Position numbers and translations under genes: made by a program. A stretch of 64,000 nucleotides of DNA, taken from the NCBI RefSeq assembly GCF_003012345.1, contig NZ_PVRV01000019.1:496001-560000 (forward strand). Reading direction: 5' to 3'. The notes beneath the pieces are model-generated. The model saw only the letters and a list, made by a program, of their open reading frames with translations, was not told the DNA's origin and ran no database searches. The stretch comes from Phytohalomonas tamaricis. GTDB lineage: Bacteria > Pseudomonadota > Gammaproteobacteria > Pseudomonadales > Halomonadaceae. This document shows, one piece after another, positions 7,998 through 16,914 of this stretch. Within the stretch, counting starts at the first letter, position 1. Each line of letters starts with the position of its first letter.

Positions 7998-9458
7998 TCA
8001 GTCCCATACGCCTTTCTCGACCTGCTCGGGACGCTTCAATACCCTGGGATCGAAAACAGGTTCCTTGACGCCCTCCTTGCGCTGGCGCTCGTAATCACGC
8101 AGCGCACGCACCGCAATCGGTGAGAGCAAGAGGATGGCAATCAGGTTGGTGGTCGCCATCAATCCCATCGCAAAGTCCGCGAAATCCCACACGAAGGTCA
8201 GCTGCGCCACCGCTCCGATCATCACCATCGCCAGCACGCATAGGCGCAGCACATGGATCGCGACCTTGCTGCGACGCTTGAAAAGATAGCCGATATTGAT
8301 CTCACCGTAAGCGTAGTTGCCAATGATCGAGGTGAAGGCAAACAGGAAGATGGCGATAGCAATAAAGTAGGTGCCAAACGCGCCAAGGTGATCGCTCATC
8401 GCGTCTTGGGTCAGCTTGATCCCCTCGATATTAGCCCCCGGCGAGGTGGTCATCAGCGTATCGTAGACGCCGGAAAGCAGGATCACGACGGCCGTGCAGC
8501 TGCAGATGATCAGCGTGTCACAGACCACGCCGAACGACTGCACCAAGCCCTGTGCCGCAGGATGCTTGACCGTTGCCGTCGCGGCCGCATTGGGTGCCGA
8601 GCCCATCCCCGCCTCGTTGGAGAACAGGCCACGCTTGATACCATTTTCCATCGCAATCTTGATCGAATAGCCCGCCGCACCACCGATGGCCGGGCCATAG
8701 CCAAAGGCGCTCTTGACGATCAGCGCCAGCATGCCAGGCACCTCACCGATATTGACGATCAGGATATACAACGCAACCAGCAGATAGGCGATCGCCATGA
8801 TCGGCACGATCTTTTCGGCAGTACGCGCCACTGACTTGATGCCGCCATAGATGATCATTGCGGTCAGAATCACCAGAACAACACCCGTCAGCCACGGCGG
8901 CACGCTGAAGGCCTGATTCATGCCTTGGGCGATGGTGTTGGATTGAGCACCATTGAAGGCCAGCCCGTAGGCAATCAACAGGAAGATAGCAAACAGTACG
9001 CTCATCCAACGCTGACCAAGGCCGCGTTCGATGTAATAGGCCGGACCACCGCGGAAGGCGCCGTCTTCATGGCGCACCTTGTAGATTTGCGCCAGCGTCG
9101 ATTCGATAAACGAGGTCGCCAGACCGACCAAGGCCGTCATCCACATCCAGAAGATAGCCCCCGGGCCACCTACCCATAACGCGATCGCTACACCGGCAAG
9201 GTTCCCCGTCCCGACCCGCGACGCCAATGATGTCGCGAACGCCTGAAATGCACTAATTCCCTCACCGGCGCCACGGCCACCGAAGGTGATCCGAGCCATA
9301 TGACCCAGCAGACGAAACTGCATGAACTTGGTCGTGACGGTAAACAATATACCGGCACCGATCAGCAGATAGACCAGGATATACGTCCATATAAACCCGC
9401 TGATCGGATCCATCACGGCGTGCGCCGCATTTTCGAGCGTGCTGACAAACTGCTCCAT
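7998..9458 (-). CDS. Alanine or glycine:cation symporter (AGCS family), copy 1
   Basis: Inner-membrane sodium-coupled uptake of alanine or glycine. 486 residues with about ten hydrophobic segments. The AGCS signature SRVGTGNLAGVAIAL falls near 92-106, and conserved blocks include GAQSNTIAQGMNQAF and NEAGMGSAPNAAATA. I start at ATG 9456-9458 (MEQFVSTLENAAHAV), eight residues inside the longest frame, because GGAG stands at good distance and copy 2 starts at the same residue behind the same site. It is very similar to the gene at 9759-11219 along its whole length; the pair is a tandem duplication, with a scar preserved just upstream (9579-9624). Confidence 0.93.
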   Translation of the reverse strand: MEQFVSTLENAAHAVMDPISGFIWTYILVYLLIGAGILFTVTTKFMQFRLLGHMARITFGGRGAGEGISAFQAFATSLASRVGTGNLAGVAIALWVGGPGAIFWMWMTALVGLATSFIESTLAQIYKVRHEDGAFRGGPAYYIERGLGQRWMSVLFAIFLLIAYGLAFNGAQSNTIAQGMNQAFSVPPWLTGVVLVILTAMIIYGGIKSVARTAEKIVPIMAIAYLLVALYILIVNIGEVPGMLALIVKSAFGYGPAIGGAAGYSIKIAMENGIKRGLFSNEAGMGSAPNAAATATVKHPAAQGLVQSFGVVCDTLIICSCTAVVILLSGVYDTLMTTSPGANIEGIKLTQDAMSDHLGAFGTYFIAIAIFLFAFTSIIGNYAYGEINIGYLFKRRSKVAIHVLRLCVLAMVMIGAVAQLTFVWDFADFAMGLMATTNLIAILLLSPIAVRALRDYERQRKEGVKEPVFDPRVLKRPEQVEKGVWD

Positions 9459-9578
9459 GATGTCATTCTCCATGAGGGTCATCCGTGCTCAGGCGTGGTA
9501 CGAAACAGGTCACGACCCAGCAGTATCGTACGGCGTCTGAAAACGGAGCGACAAAAGCCATTGAGTTGGCATTGATTA

Positions 9579-9624
9579 TTTAGACGGGGGCGGAGTGTAC
9601 ACCATGAAAAACCGCAGCGGGTGA
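9579..9624 (+). pseudogene. Remnant of the DUF423 gene 5' end left by the symporter duplication
   Basis: TTAGACGG, GCGGAGTG and CCATG, in the same order and spacing, also occur at 11343-11368, where they form the leader and start of the DUF423 gene. Here the frame reads M-K-N-R-S-G then TGA (9604-9624), against M-E-N-R-I-G-W in the intact gene. By eye about 38 of 47 bases agree. It lies upstream of symporter copy 1 just as the intact gene lies upstream of copy 2. Confidence 0.75.
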
Positions 9625-9706
9625 AGAGTACATTCAACGCCACCTCAAGCGCTCAATATTGCCCTCTTTGCCACATACGGCATATAACGCGTTGGCCGTA
9701 GTTGAA

Positions 9707-9732
9707 AACGGGATGGCATTGGCCACCCCGTT
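9707..9732 (-). terminator. Terminator of the second alanine symporter gene
   Basis: Minus strand: AACGGGGTGGCC-AAT-GCCATCCCGTTTTC, an imperfect stem followed by four Ts, 27 bases after the stop at 9759. It is similar in sequence to the perfect repeat at 7948-7975. Confidence 0.6.
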
Positions 9733-9758
9733 GGAACATAGACGACGACAGCCGATGC

Positions 9759-11219
9759 TCAGTCCCATACCCCCTTCTCGACCCGTTCGGGGTGTTTCAA
9801 TATCTTGGGATTGAACACAGGCTCCTTGACGCCCTCCTTGCGCTGACGCTCGTAGTCCCGCAGCGTGCGCACCGCAATCGGTGAAAGCAAAAGAATCGCG
9901 ATCAGGTTGGTCGTCGCCATCAATCCCATCGCCAGATCGGCGAAATCCCACACGAAGGTCAACTGCGCTACCGCACCAATCATGACCATGGCCAATATGA
10001 GCGCGCGCATGATCGAGACTGCTCGTTCGGCATGGCGCGGAAATAGATATTCAATGTTGATCGCGCTGTAGGCGTAATCGGCCAGAATCGAGGTGAAGGC
10101 GAAAAACAGTATTGCCAGCGCAATGAATATTTCACCGAACCGGCCGAGATGATCCCCCATTGCATCCTGTGTCAGCTGAATTCCCTGAATAGCGGCGCCC
10201 GGCGAGGTGCTCATCAGGGTATCGTAAACGCCGGAAAGCAGGATCACGACGGCCGTGCAGCTGCAGATGATCAGCGTGTCGCACACCACGCCAAACGACT
10301 GCACCAATCCTTGCGCAGCGGGATGCTTGACATTTGCGGTGGCTGCCGCGTTGGGTGCCGATCCCATGCCCGACTCGTTGGAAAAAAGGCCTCGCTTGAT
10401 GCCGTTTTCCATTGCCAGCATGATCGAGTAACCTGCGGCACCGCCGATTGCCGGCCCGTAGCCGAAGGCGCTCTTGACGATCAACGCCAGCATGGCTGGC
10501 ACGTCACTGATATTGATGATCAGGATGTACAGCGCCACCAGAAAGTAGGCGACGGCCATAATCGGGACGATTTTTTCTGCGGCGCGGGCGACCGACTTGA
10601 TACCGCCATAAATAATCAGCGCCGTCAGGCCCACCAGCACGACCCCGGTAACCCAGTTAGGGATGGCAAAGGCACCATTCATCGCCTGCGCTATGGTGTT
10701 GGATTGCGCGCCGCAGAAGGCCAGCCCAAACGCGAGGATTAAAAACACCGCAAATAACATGCCCAGCCAGCGCTGGCCCAGCGCACGTTCGATATAGAAT
10801 GCCGGCCCGCCGCGAAACACGCCGTCACGATGATTGGTCTTATAAATCTGGGCTAATGTCGATTCGATAAACGCCGTTGCCAGTCCGACCAGCGCCGTGA
10901 TCCACATCCAGAAAATAGCGCCGGGTCCACCGACCCACAGTGCCAGCGCCACCCCGGCAAGATTGCCGGTCCCCACGCGCGCCGCCAGTGACGTCGCAAA
11001 GGCCTGAAAGGCGCTGACACCCTCTCCGCCGCTCTGGCGAGCGAAGGTAACGCGCACCATTTGCCCTAGCAGGCGAAACTGCATGAACTTGGTCATGACG
11101 GTAAATACCAGCCCTGCCCCGATCAGTAGATAGACCAGGATATAGCTCCATATAAACCCGCTTACAGGGTCCATCACCGCATGCGCCGCGTTCGCAAGCG
11201 TACTGACAAGCTGTTCCAT
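9759..11219 (-). CDS. Alanine or glycine:cation symporter (AGCS family), copy 2
   Basis: 486 residues, the tandem twin of the gene at 7998-9458: same length, same start context (GGAG, then ATG for MEQLVSTLANAAHAV), same AGCS signature (ARVGTGNLAGVALAL) and same C-terminal KGVWD. Differences are scattered and conservative (for example KTNHRDGVFRGG against KVRHEDGAFRGG), so both look functional but not recent. Its own terminator and upstream region suggest separate transcription. It is divergent from the DUF423 gene with about 145 bases between. Alanine or glycine is the family substrate; which of the two each copy prefers cannot be read from sequence. Confidence 0.93.
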   Translation of the reverse strand: MEQLVSTLANAAHAVMDPVSGFIWSYILVYLLIGAGLVFTVMTKFMQFRLLGQMVRVTFARQSGGEGVSAFQAFATSLAARVGTGNLAGVALALWVGGPGAIFWMWITALVGLATAFIESTLAQIYKTNHRDGVFRGGPAFYIERALGQRWLGMLFAVFLILAFGLAFCGAQSNTIAQAMNGAFAIPNWVTGVVLVGLTALIIYGGIKSVARAAEKIVPIMAVAYFLVALYILIINISDVPAMLALIVKSAFGYGPAIGGAAGYSIMLAMENGIKRGLFSNESGMGSAPNAAATANVKHPAAQGLVQSFGVVCDTLIICSCTAVVILLSGVYDTLMSTSPGAAIQGIQLTQDAMGDHLGRFGEIFIALAILFFAFTSILADYAYSAINIEYLFPRHAERAVSIMRALILAMVMIGAVAQLTFVWDFADLAMGLMATTNLIAILLLSPIAVRTLRDYERQRKEGVKEPVFNPKILKHPERVEKGVWD

Positions 11220-11365
11220 AGTGTTATTCTCCGTCGGCGTCGCCCATGCTCAGGTAGCGTACAACACGCACATACAGCATTTGCTGTTGTCGCAATTTGG
11301 CTTGAATGTGACGTTAAAATCATAGTGTTAGCGTTAAAAGCTTAGACGGAAGCGGAGTGGACGCC

Positions 11366-11740
11366 ATGGAAAATCGAATCGGGTGGGCAATGGTTGCCTT
11401 CAGCGGCTTTATTGTCGTCGCCGCGGGCGCCTTCGGCGCACATGCACTTACTGCCAGGCTATCTCCCGAGCTGCTTAATGCCTTCGAGACCGGCGTGCGC
11501 TATCAGGCCTGGCATACGGCCGCCCTGCTCGCGGTCCTGGCTTGGCGCAGCAGCCAGCCTATTCCCGGCCAAAGATTAGCGATGCAGCTCTGGGGAATCG
11601 GTATCGTGTTGTTCTCCGGCTCGCTTTATGTTCTCGCACTTAGTGGCGTGCATTATCTCGGCATCATCACGCCGATTGGCGGCGTCGCACTAATGGCGGG
11701 CTGGTTGACCCTGTTGGTCAGCGCATTGAAAGCTCGCTGA
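11366..11740 (+). CDS. DUF423 family small membrane protein (YgdD-like)
   Basis: 124 residues, four hydrophobic segments, typical start with GAFGAHAL near residue 22 and a conserved RYQAWHTAALL near 45. The family is widespread in bacteria and has no settled function. I start at ATG 11366-11368 (MENRIGW), with GGAG eight bases upstream; a GTG three codons earlier is less likely. The 5' end of this gene was copied with the neighbouring symporter gene and survives as a stub at 9579-9624. Confidence 0.85.
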   Translation: MENRIGWAMVAFSGFIVVAAGAFGAHALTARLSPELLNAFETGVRYQAWHTAALLAVLAWRSSQPIPGQRLAMQLWGIGIVLFSGSLYVLALSGVHYLGIITPIGGVALMAGWLTLLVSALKAR

Positions 11741-11764
11741 CGCGACCACGCCGCAAGAGACACG

Positions 11765-11787
11765 CAAGGGCGCTCATCGTGCCCTTG
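11765..11787. terminator. Hairpin between convergent DUF423 and glcB genes
   Basis: CAAGGGC and GCCCTTG arms with a nine-base loop. Neither strand has a T run after it, so it is a weak or Rho-assisted terminator at best. Confidence 0.35.
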
Positions 11788-11831
11788 GTGCCTATCTCTC
11801 CGTGGGTTCTTATTGGCTGTGCTGGCTTAGC

Positions 11832-14018
11832 TTAGCCTTGCGCCTTGGCCTTCTGACGCCAGGCGTGCAGCAGCGGCTCGGTATACCCGCTGGGCTGCTC
11901 ACGTCCCTTGAAGATCAGGTCGCAGGCGGCCAGAAACGCCGGTGAACTGTCGAGTCGCCCGACCATCGGTTGATAATAAGGGTCGATGCTGTTCTGACGA
12001 TCAACCACGCCTGCCATGCGTGCCAGCGTCTTTCGTACCTGCGCCTCATCGACGATTCCGTGATAGAGCCAGTTGGCAATGTGCTGACTTGAAATGCGCA
12101 GCGTGGCGCGATCCTCCATCAGCCCCACGTCATGAATGTCGGGCACCTTGGAGCAGCCCACGCCGTGCTCGACCCAACGCACCACATAGCCGAGGATGCC
12201 CTGAACGTTGTTATCAAGTTCCTGCTGAATCTCATCATCGGACCACGCAGGCACAGTGACAACCGGCACACTCAGCAGATTGGCCAGCAACGCATCATGT
12301 TCCTCCTGCGTTACTCCCTGCATTTCCAGGCCACGCTGCACCTGGTTAACGTCAATCCGGTGGTAGTGCAACGCATGCAGCACGGCAGCTGTCGGCGAGG
12401 GCACCCAAGCCGTGTTGGCACCGGCCTTGGGATGCACCACCTTCTGCTCGAGCATTGCCGCCATCAGATCGGGCATCGCCCACATGCCCTTACCAATTTG
12501 CGCTCTGCCGCGCAGGCCGCAGGCCAGCCCCACCTCAACGTTGTTGCGCTCATAAGCGCTAATCCAGGTGGCCGACTTCATTTCGCCCTTGCGTACCACC
12601 GGACCGGCCTCCATTACGCTATGAATCTCATCGCCGGTGCGGTCAAGAAAGCCGGTATTGATAAACACGACCCGTGAGCACGCCGCCTTAATGCATGCCT
12701 TGAGATTGAGTGACGTGCGTCGCTCCTCATCCATGATGCCGATCTTGAGCGTATCGCGCGCCATCCCCAGCAGATCCTCGATCGCACAGAACAGCTTGTT
12801 GGCAAACGCCACCTCATCCGGCCCGTGCATCTTAGGCTTGACGATGTAGACCGAGCCGCAGCGGGAATTGCCCTGTTTCTCCCGCTTGAGATCATGAATG
12901 GCGATCAAGCTGGTAATGACGCCATCGAGAATGCCTTCAGGAATTTCCCTGTCGTGTTCATCGAGTACCGCCGAAGAGGTCATCAGATGTCCGACATTGC
13001 GTATGAACATCAGCGAGCGCCCCGGCAACGTCAGCCTGGCGCCATCGGGAGCGCTATAGTCACGGTCAGGATTAAGACGCCGGGTGATGGTGGCATCGCC
13101 TTTGGCGACACTGGCTTCAAGATCGCCTTTCATCAGGCCCAGCCAGTTGCGATATACCAACACCTTGTCAGCATCATCGACGGCGGCCACCGAGTCTTCG
13201 CAATCCATGATGGTAGTGATTGCCGCCTCGACCAGAATATCCTTGATCCCCGCCTTGTCCTTCTGGCCAATCGGATGGCTGCGGTCAATCTGTAGCTCAA
13301 GATGCAGACCATGGTTGCACAGCAGAATCGCCTCGGGCGCATCGGCCTTGCCACGATAGCCAGCGAACTTCTCCATCGAGGCCAGCTTCGTTTCTTCCCC
13401 ATTATCCAGCGTGATGATCAGCTCCCCATCGCGCACGGCATACTGCTGCGCGCGCGTATGGGAGCCCGTCGTTAGCATGGCTACATGATCGAGCAGTCCA
13501 CGACCATAGGCGATGACCTTGTCGCCGCGTCGAGAGTTGTAGTCAGCGCTGAGCTCGGCGCCCCCCTCCTCACTGATCGCATCAGTGCCATAAAGGGCGT
13601 CATACAGGCTACCCCAGCGTGCATTGGCGGCATTGAGCGCATAGCGCGCATTGGTAACCGGGACGACCAACTGCGGCCCGGCCTGCTGAATGACCGCGCA
13701 ATCGACGCCGGTCGTCGTGATCTCCACTTCGTCAGGTTCGGGGACGAGATAGCCAATTTCCTCAAGGAAATTACGATACGCCGTCGTGTCCTCGATCGTG
13801 CCGGGATGCTCCCGATGCCAGCGGTCCAATTGGTCCTGCAAGCGCTCGCGCTCGGCGAGTAATGCACGGTTCTCGCCGGCCAGATCATGGATCAAGGCGT
13901 CCAGGCCTATCCAGAACGATGCGCTATCGACGCCGGTGCCCGGCAGCGCCTCTTCTTCTATGAAACGATGCAGCTTGTAAGCCACTTTCAAGCGGTGGCA
14001 TTCGACCCGCTCTGTCAT
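11832..14018 (-). CDS. glcB: Malate synthase G
   Basis: Condenses glyoxylate with acetyl-CoA to malate in the cytoplasm, letting the cell grow on glycolate. 728 residues, close to the single-chain G form of about 720 and not the 530-residue A form. Recognisable blocks: [55 protein letters not shown] and [22 protein letters not shown]. It is the last gene of the glycolate operon, 21 bases after glcG. Confidence 0.96.
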   Translation of the reverse strand: MTERVECHRLKVAYKLHRFIEEEALPGTGVDSASFWIGLDALIHDLAGENRALLAERERLQDQLDRWHREHPGTIEDTTAYRNFLEEIGYLVPEPDEVEITTTGVDCAVIQQAGPQLVVPVTNARYALNAANARWGSLYDALYGTDAISEEGGAELSADYNSRRGDKVIAYGRGLLDHVAMLTTGSHTRAQQYAVRDGELIITLDNGEETKLASMEKFAGYRGKADAPEAILLCNHGLHLELQIDRSHPIGQKDKAGIKDILVEAAITTIMDCEDSVAAVDDADKVLVYRNWLGLMKGDLEASVAKGDATITRRLNPDRDYSAPDGARLTLPGRSLMFIRNVGHLMTSSAVLDEHDREIPEGILDGVITSLIAIHDLKREKQGNSRCGSVYIVKPKMHGPDEVAFANKLFCAIEDLLGMARDTLKIGIMDEERRTSLNLKACIKAACSRVVFINTGFLDRTGDEIHSVMEAGPVVRKGEMKSATWISAYERNNVEVGLACGLRGRAQIGKGMWAMPDLMAAMLEQKVVHPKAGANTAWVPSPTAAVLHALHYHRIDVNQVQRGLEMQGVTQEEHDALLANLLSVPVVTVPAWSDDEIQQELDNNVQGILGYVVRWVEHGVGCSKVPDIHDVGLMEDRATLRISSQHIANWLYHGIVDEAQVRKTLARMAGVVDRQNSIDPYYQPMVGRLDSSPAFLAACDLIFKGREQPSGYTEPLLHAWRQKAKAQG

Positions 14019-14039
14019 GACGCGTTCCTCATCGGTCCA

Positions 14040-14450
14040 TTAATCATTGGCAACGGCGTCCACACCCGCCTTTGCCGCACGCGCATCCTGCGCAGCCTGC
14101 ACACCCGATACTCCCACCGCGCCGACACACTGATCATCCACCATAATCGGTACCCCGCCCTCGAGCGTGCCCTGTAGCAAGGGGACACTGAGAAAGGCGG
14201 TTCGCCCGTTATTGATCATGTCTTCGTAATTTTTCGACTCGCGCCGCCCCAGCGCCGCCGTGCGTGCTTTCTCAAGCGCGATATAGCCGGAAATCGGTGC
14301 AGCTCCGTCGAGACAGCGCAACCCCAACGGATGGCCGCCGTCATCGACGACCGCAATCGCCACCTGCCAGCCTTCGGCATCTGCCGCCTGTTGCGCGGTG
14401 TCCAGCACACGGTTCACATCAGCAAGACTCAGTACAGCCTTGGTCCGCAT
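14040..14450 (-). CDS. glcG: GlcG, DUF336/heme-degrading family protein of the glycolate operon
   Basis: 136 residues, small alpha/beta protein of the GlcG/HbpS (DUF336) family. Seen: AIAVVDDGGHPLGLRCLDGA near 32, EKARTAALGR near 59, and the glycine-rich GGVPIMVDDQCVGAVGVSG near 99. It always travels with glycolate genes, but its role is not established; relatives bind heme or cobalamin-like ligands. The start (MRTKAVL) has AAGGAGAG nine bases upstream. It overlaps the extended 3' end of glcF by 22 bases. Confidence 0.9.
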   Translation of the reverse strand: MRTKAVLSLADVNRVLDTAQQAADAEGWQVAIAVVDDGGHPLGLRCLDGAAPISGYIALEKARTAALGRRESKNYEDMINNGRTAFLSVPLLQGTLEGGVPIMVDDQCVGAVGVSGVQAAQDARAAKAGVDAVAND

Positions 14451-15769
14451 GGGTGCTCTCCTTGATTGTCATTATCGTTATCCTTATGGCTACCACGGTG
14501 ATTCACTACAGATTCCTTAGTATAGGCGTCGGGCGCCGCATTGATTGCCCGATCGACCAGCTCTAGCCAATGGCTCACCGGTCGCTTGCTCGCACCGCCC
14601 AGATGCATCTGACAGCCGATATTGGCCGTCACGATCGCCTCCGGTGCGCCTTCCTCCAAGGCAGCGAGCTTGTCATCACGCAGTCGACGTGACAGCTCAG
14701 GCTGAGTGATCGAATAGGTGCCGGCCGAGCCACAGCACAGATGAGCATCACGTACGGGTGCCAGGGAAAACCCAAACCGGGTCAGCACGTTCTCTACCGC
14801 ACCGCCGAGCTTTTGGGCATGTTGAAGTGTGCATGGGCAGTGAAATGCCAGCCGACGCTGGCCCACGTAGCGCTCATCGACTGCAACACGCTCAAGGTTT
14901 TCGTCTTTCAGTATCTCGACCAGATCCTTGGCCAAGGCGCTGACACGGCGGGCCTTGGCCGCATAATCAGGATCATCCTTGAGCATCTCGCCATATTCTT
15001 TAATGAAGGCCCCGCAGCCGCTGGCGGTCTGAATGATCGCCTCGGCGCCATCTTCAATCGACGGCCACCAGGCATCTATATTACGGCGCATCCGCTGGCG
15101 GCCCACCTGCTGGGCATCGAGGTGGTAATCGATCGCACCGCAACAGCCCGCTTCCGGTACTGCGGTGACACCGATCCCGAAACGGTCGAGTACCCGCATC
15201 GCAGCCGCATTGGTGTTAGGTGACAGGCCCGGCTGCACACAGCCGTTGAGAATCAGCATCTGACGCGTATGCCGACGCGGATCGGGACGCTGACCCATCG
15301 CTACTGCCCGTGGCGGTATCCTGGCACGCAGTGTCCCGGGCAACACCGCCCGCAGTGTCTGCCCCGCCTTCAGCAATAGATTGAAGCGCTCAGAATCGGC
15401 CAGCATAAAGCGCAGCCCTCGACGCAACGCTCTCTCACGGGGCGTGCGACCCACCTGACGTTCAAGCTCCGGCCGGGCGATGTCGAGCAGTGCATGGTAC
15501 GTCACGCCAGACGGGCACGTTGTTTCGCAGTTGCGACAGGTCAGGCAACGGTCAAGATGAACCTGAGTGCTGCGCGTCACGTCATGCCCTTCAAGCAGCT
15601 CTTTCATCAAATAAATGCGTCCGCGAGGGCCGTCTCGCTCATCACCCAATAGTTGATAGGTGGGACAGGTGGCATTGCAAAAACCGCAATGCACACACTT
15701 GCGCAGGATCGTATCGGCCTCGTTGCCACGCGGCAGCGCTCTGGCGCGCTCGCTCAATGTCGTCTGCAT
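14429..15769 (-). CDS. glcF: Glycolate oxidase iron-sulfur subunit
   Basis: Carries electrons from the flavin subunits to the quinone pool. Two 4Fe-4S motifs, CVHCGFCNATCP (near 26) and CLTCRNCETTCP (near 78), are followed by two CCG domains (AGCCGAIDYH, HLCCGSAGTYS). 446 residues against about 407 in E. coli: the last 36 or so (from about AAPDAY on, with the repetitive SHKDNDNDNQ) look like read-through of a spacer, since they include the glcG ribosome site. A loss of the original stop codon is likely and probably harmless. Confidence 0.94.
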   Translation of the reverse strand: MQTTLSERARALPRGNEADTILRKCVHCGFCNATCPTYQLLGDERDGPRGRIYLMKELLEGHDVTRSTQVHLDRCLTCRNCETTCPSGVTYHALLDIARPELERQVGRTPRERALRRGLRFMLADSERFNLLLKAGQTLRAVLPGTLRARIPPRAVAMGQRPDPRRHTRQMLILNGCVQPGLSPNTNAAAMRVLDRFGIGVTAVPEAGCCGAIDYHLDAQQVGRQRMRRNIDAWWPSIEDGAEAIIQTASGCGAFIKEYGEMLKDDPDYAAKARRVSALAKDLVEILKDENLERVAVDERYVGQRRLAFHCPCTLQHAQKLGGAVENVLTRFGFSLAPVRDAHLCCGSAGTYSITQPELSRRLRDDKLAALEEGAPEAIVTANIGCQMHLGGASKRPVSHWLELVDRAINAAPDAYTKESVVNHRGSHKDNDNDNQGEHPCGPRLY

Positions 15770-15810
15770 GAGGCATGTCCTCTGAAATGTACCGGCAAAG
15801 AAAAGCGGTA

Positions 15811-16905
15811 TTACAACTCGGCATAGAGCCGGCCAGGATTGAAGATTCTCGCCGGGTCAAGTTGCGCCTTGAGCCGCCTCTGATGCTGCAGCAGTACCGG
15901 CGCCAGCGGCGTGAAAGGCTCACCCTGACCGGCAGCAAAACAGCTCGCATGGCCACCCACGCGCAGGGCAGCGTCACGAATGACGTGCGGTTCGGCATCG
16001 CTTTTCAACCAGCGCTGCATACCCGCCCAGTCGATCAGCCACTCACCATCCAGCGCAAGCGGTGGCGTAGCGGCCGGAAGCGATAACCGCCACAGCGGGC
16101 GCGGATCGGCAAAGAAGGGTAAGTCGTGGTTATTGAGCGCCGTCCAGTAATGCTCGTTATCTCGCTCGCCCCCGAGCCGTTTCACAGTCGCCGCCACCGA
16201 GCCTTCGCCGCCTTCAAGGCGTATATGCAACGCCGAACCGTCATGGCATGCCGCCGATAACGGCAACGGCTCACGCCCCCACAGGGTTAGCTGCTCAAGG
16301 GCATGATCAAGTGGCATTTCCAGACGCAAGCAGGCACAAGCCTGCGGGCGCGGAAGCACCTTGAATGACACCTCAAGCAGCACACCCAGCACGCCCTGTG
16401 CGCCGACCATCAATCGTGAGACGTCGAAGCCGGCAACATTTTTCATCACCTCACCGCCAAAGCGCAGCAGTTGGCCCTCACCACCGATTACGCGCATGCC
16501 GAGCACAAGATCACGCACCGCACCGGCCCAGGGGCGCCGCGGACCGGAAAGTCCACAGGCAACCATGCCACCCACCGTTGCCGAGCCACCGAACGACGGC
16601 GGTTCACACGACAGCATCTGCCCATGCGCCTTGAGTTCAGCTTCTAGCTCACGCAAGGGCGTACCGGCGCGAACCGTGACCACCAGCTCAACCGGGTCGT
16701 AACGGACAATGCCGCGATACCCCGTAGTATCGAGCGGCGTTCCTGCAACGCGGCGCCCATAAAAGGCCTTGCTTCCCCCGCCGTTGATCTGCAAGGGCGA
16801 CCGATTGGCCCGCGCGTCACGTACCTGCCTGCAGAGCATTTCTGCATAGTTCTGAGCGTAATCATCAGCTTGGTTATTCAGCGGCGACAGTGCATCCATG
16901 CGCAT
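15811..16905 (-). CDS. glcE: Glycolate oxidase FAD-binding subunit GlcE
   Basis: 364-residue flavoprotein subunit, a shortened relative of GlcD. PCMH-type FAD fold in the N-terminal half: GGGSKAFYG near 43, RAGTPLRELEAEL near 79, FGGSATVGGMVACGLSGPRR near 104, MKNVAGFDVSRL near 159. All are characteristic of GlcE. It lies 9 bases after glcD and 41 bases before glcF. The start could be either of two ATG codons two codons apart (MRMDAL). Confidence 0.94.
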   Translation of the reverse strand: MRMDALSPLNNQADDYAQNYAEMLCRQVRDARANRSPLQINGGGSKAFYGRRVAGTPLDTTGYRGIVRYDPVELVVTVRAGTPLRELEAELKAHGQMLSCEPPSFGGSATVGGMVACGLSGPRRPWAGAVRDLVLGMRVIGGEGQLLRFGGEVMKNVAGFDVSRLMVGAQGVLGVLLEVSFKVLPRPQACACLRLEMPLDHALEQLTLWGREPLPLSAACHDGSALHIRLEGGEGSVAATVKRLGGERDNEHYWTALNNHDLPFFADPRPLWRLSLPAATPPLALDGEWLIDWAGMQRWLKSDAEPHVIRDAALRVGGHASCFAAGQGEPFTPLAPVLLQHQRRLKAQLDPARIFNPGRLYAEL

Positions 16906-16914
16906 AGGCTTTTC

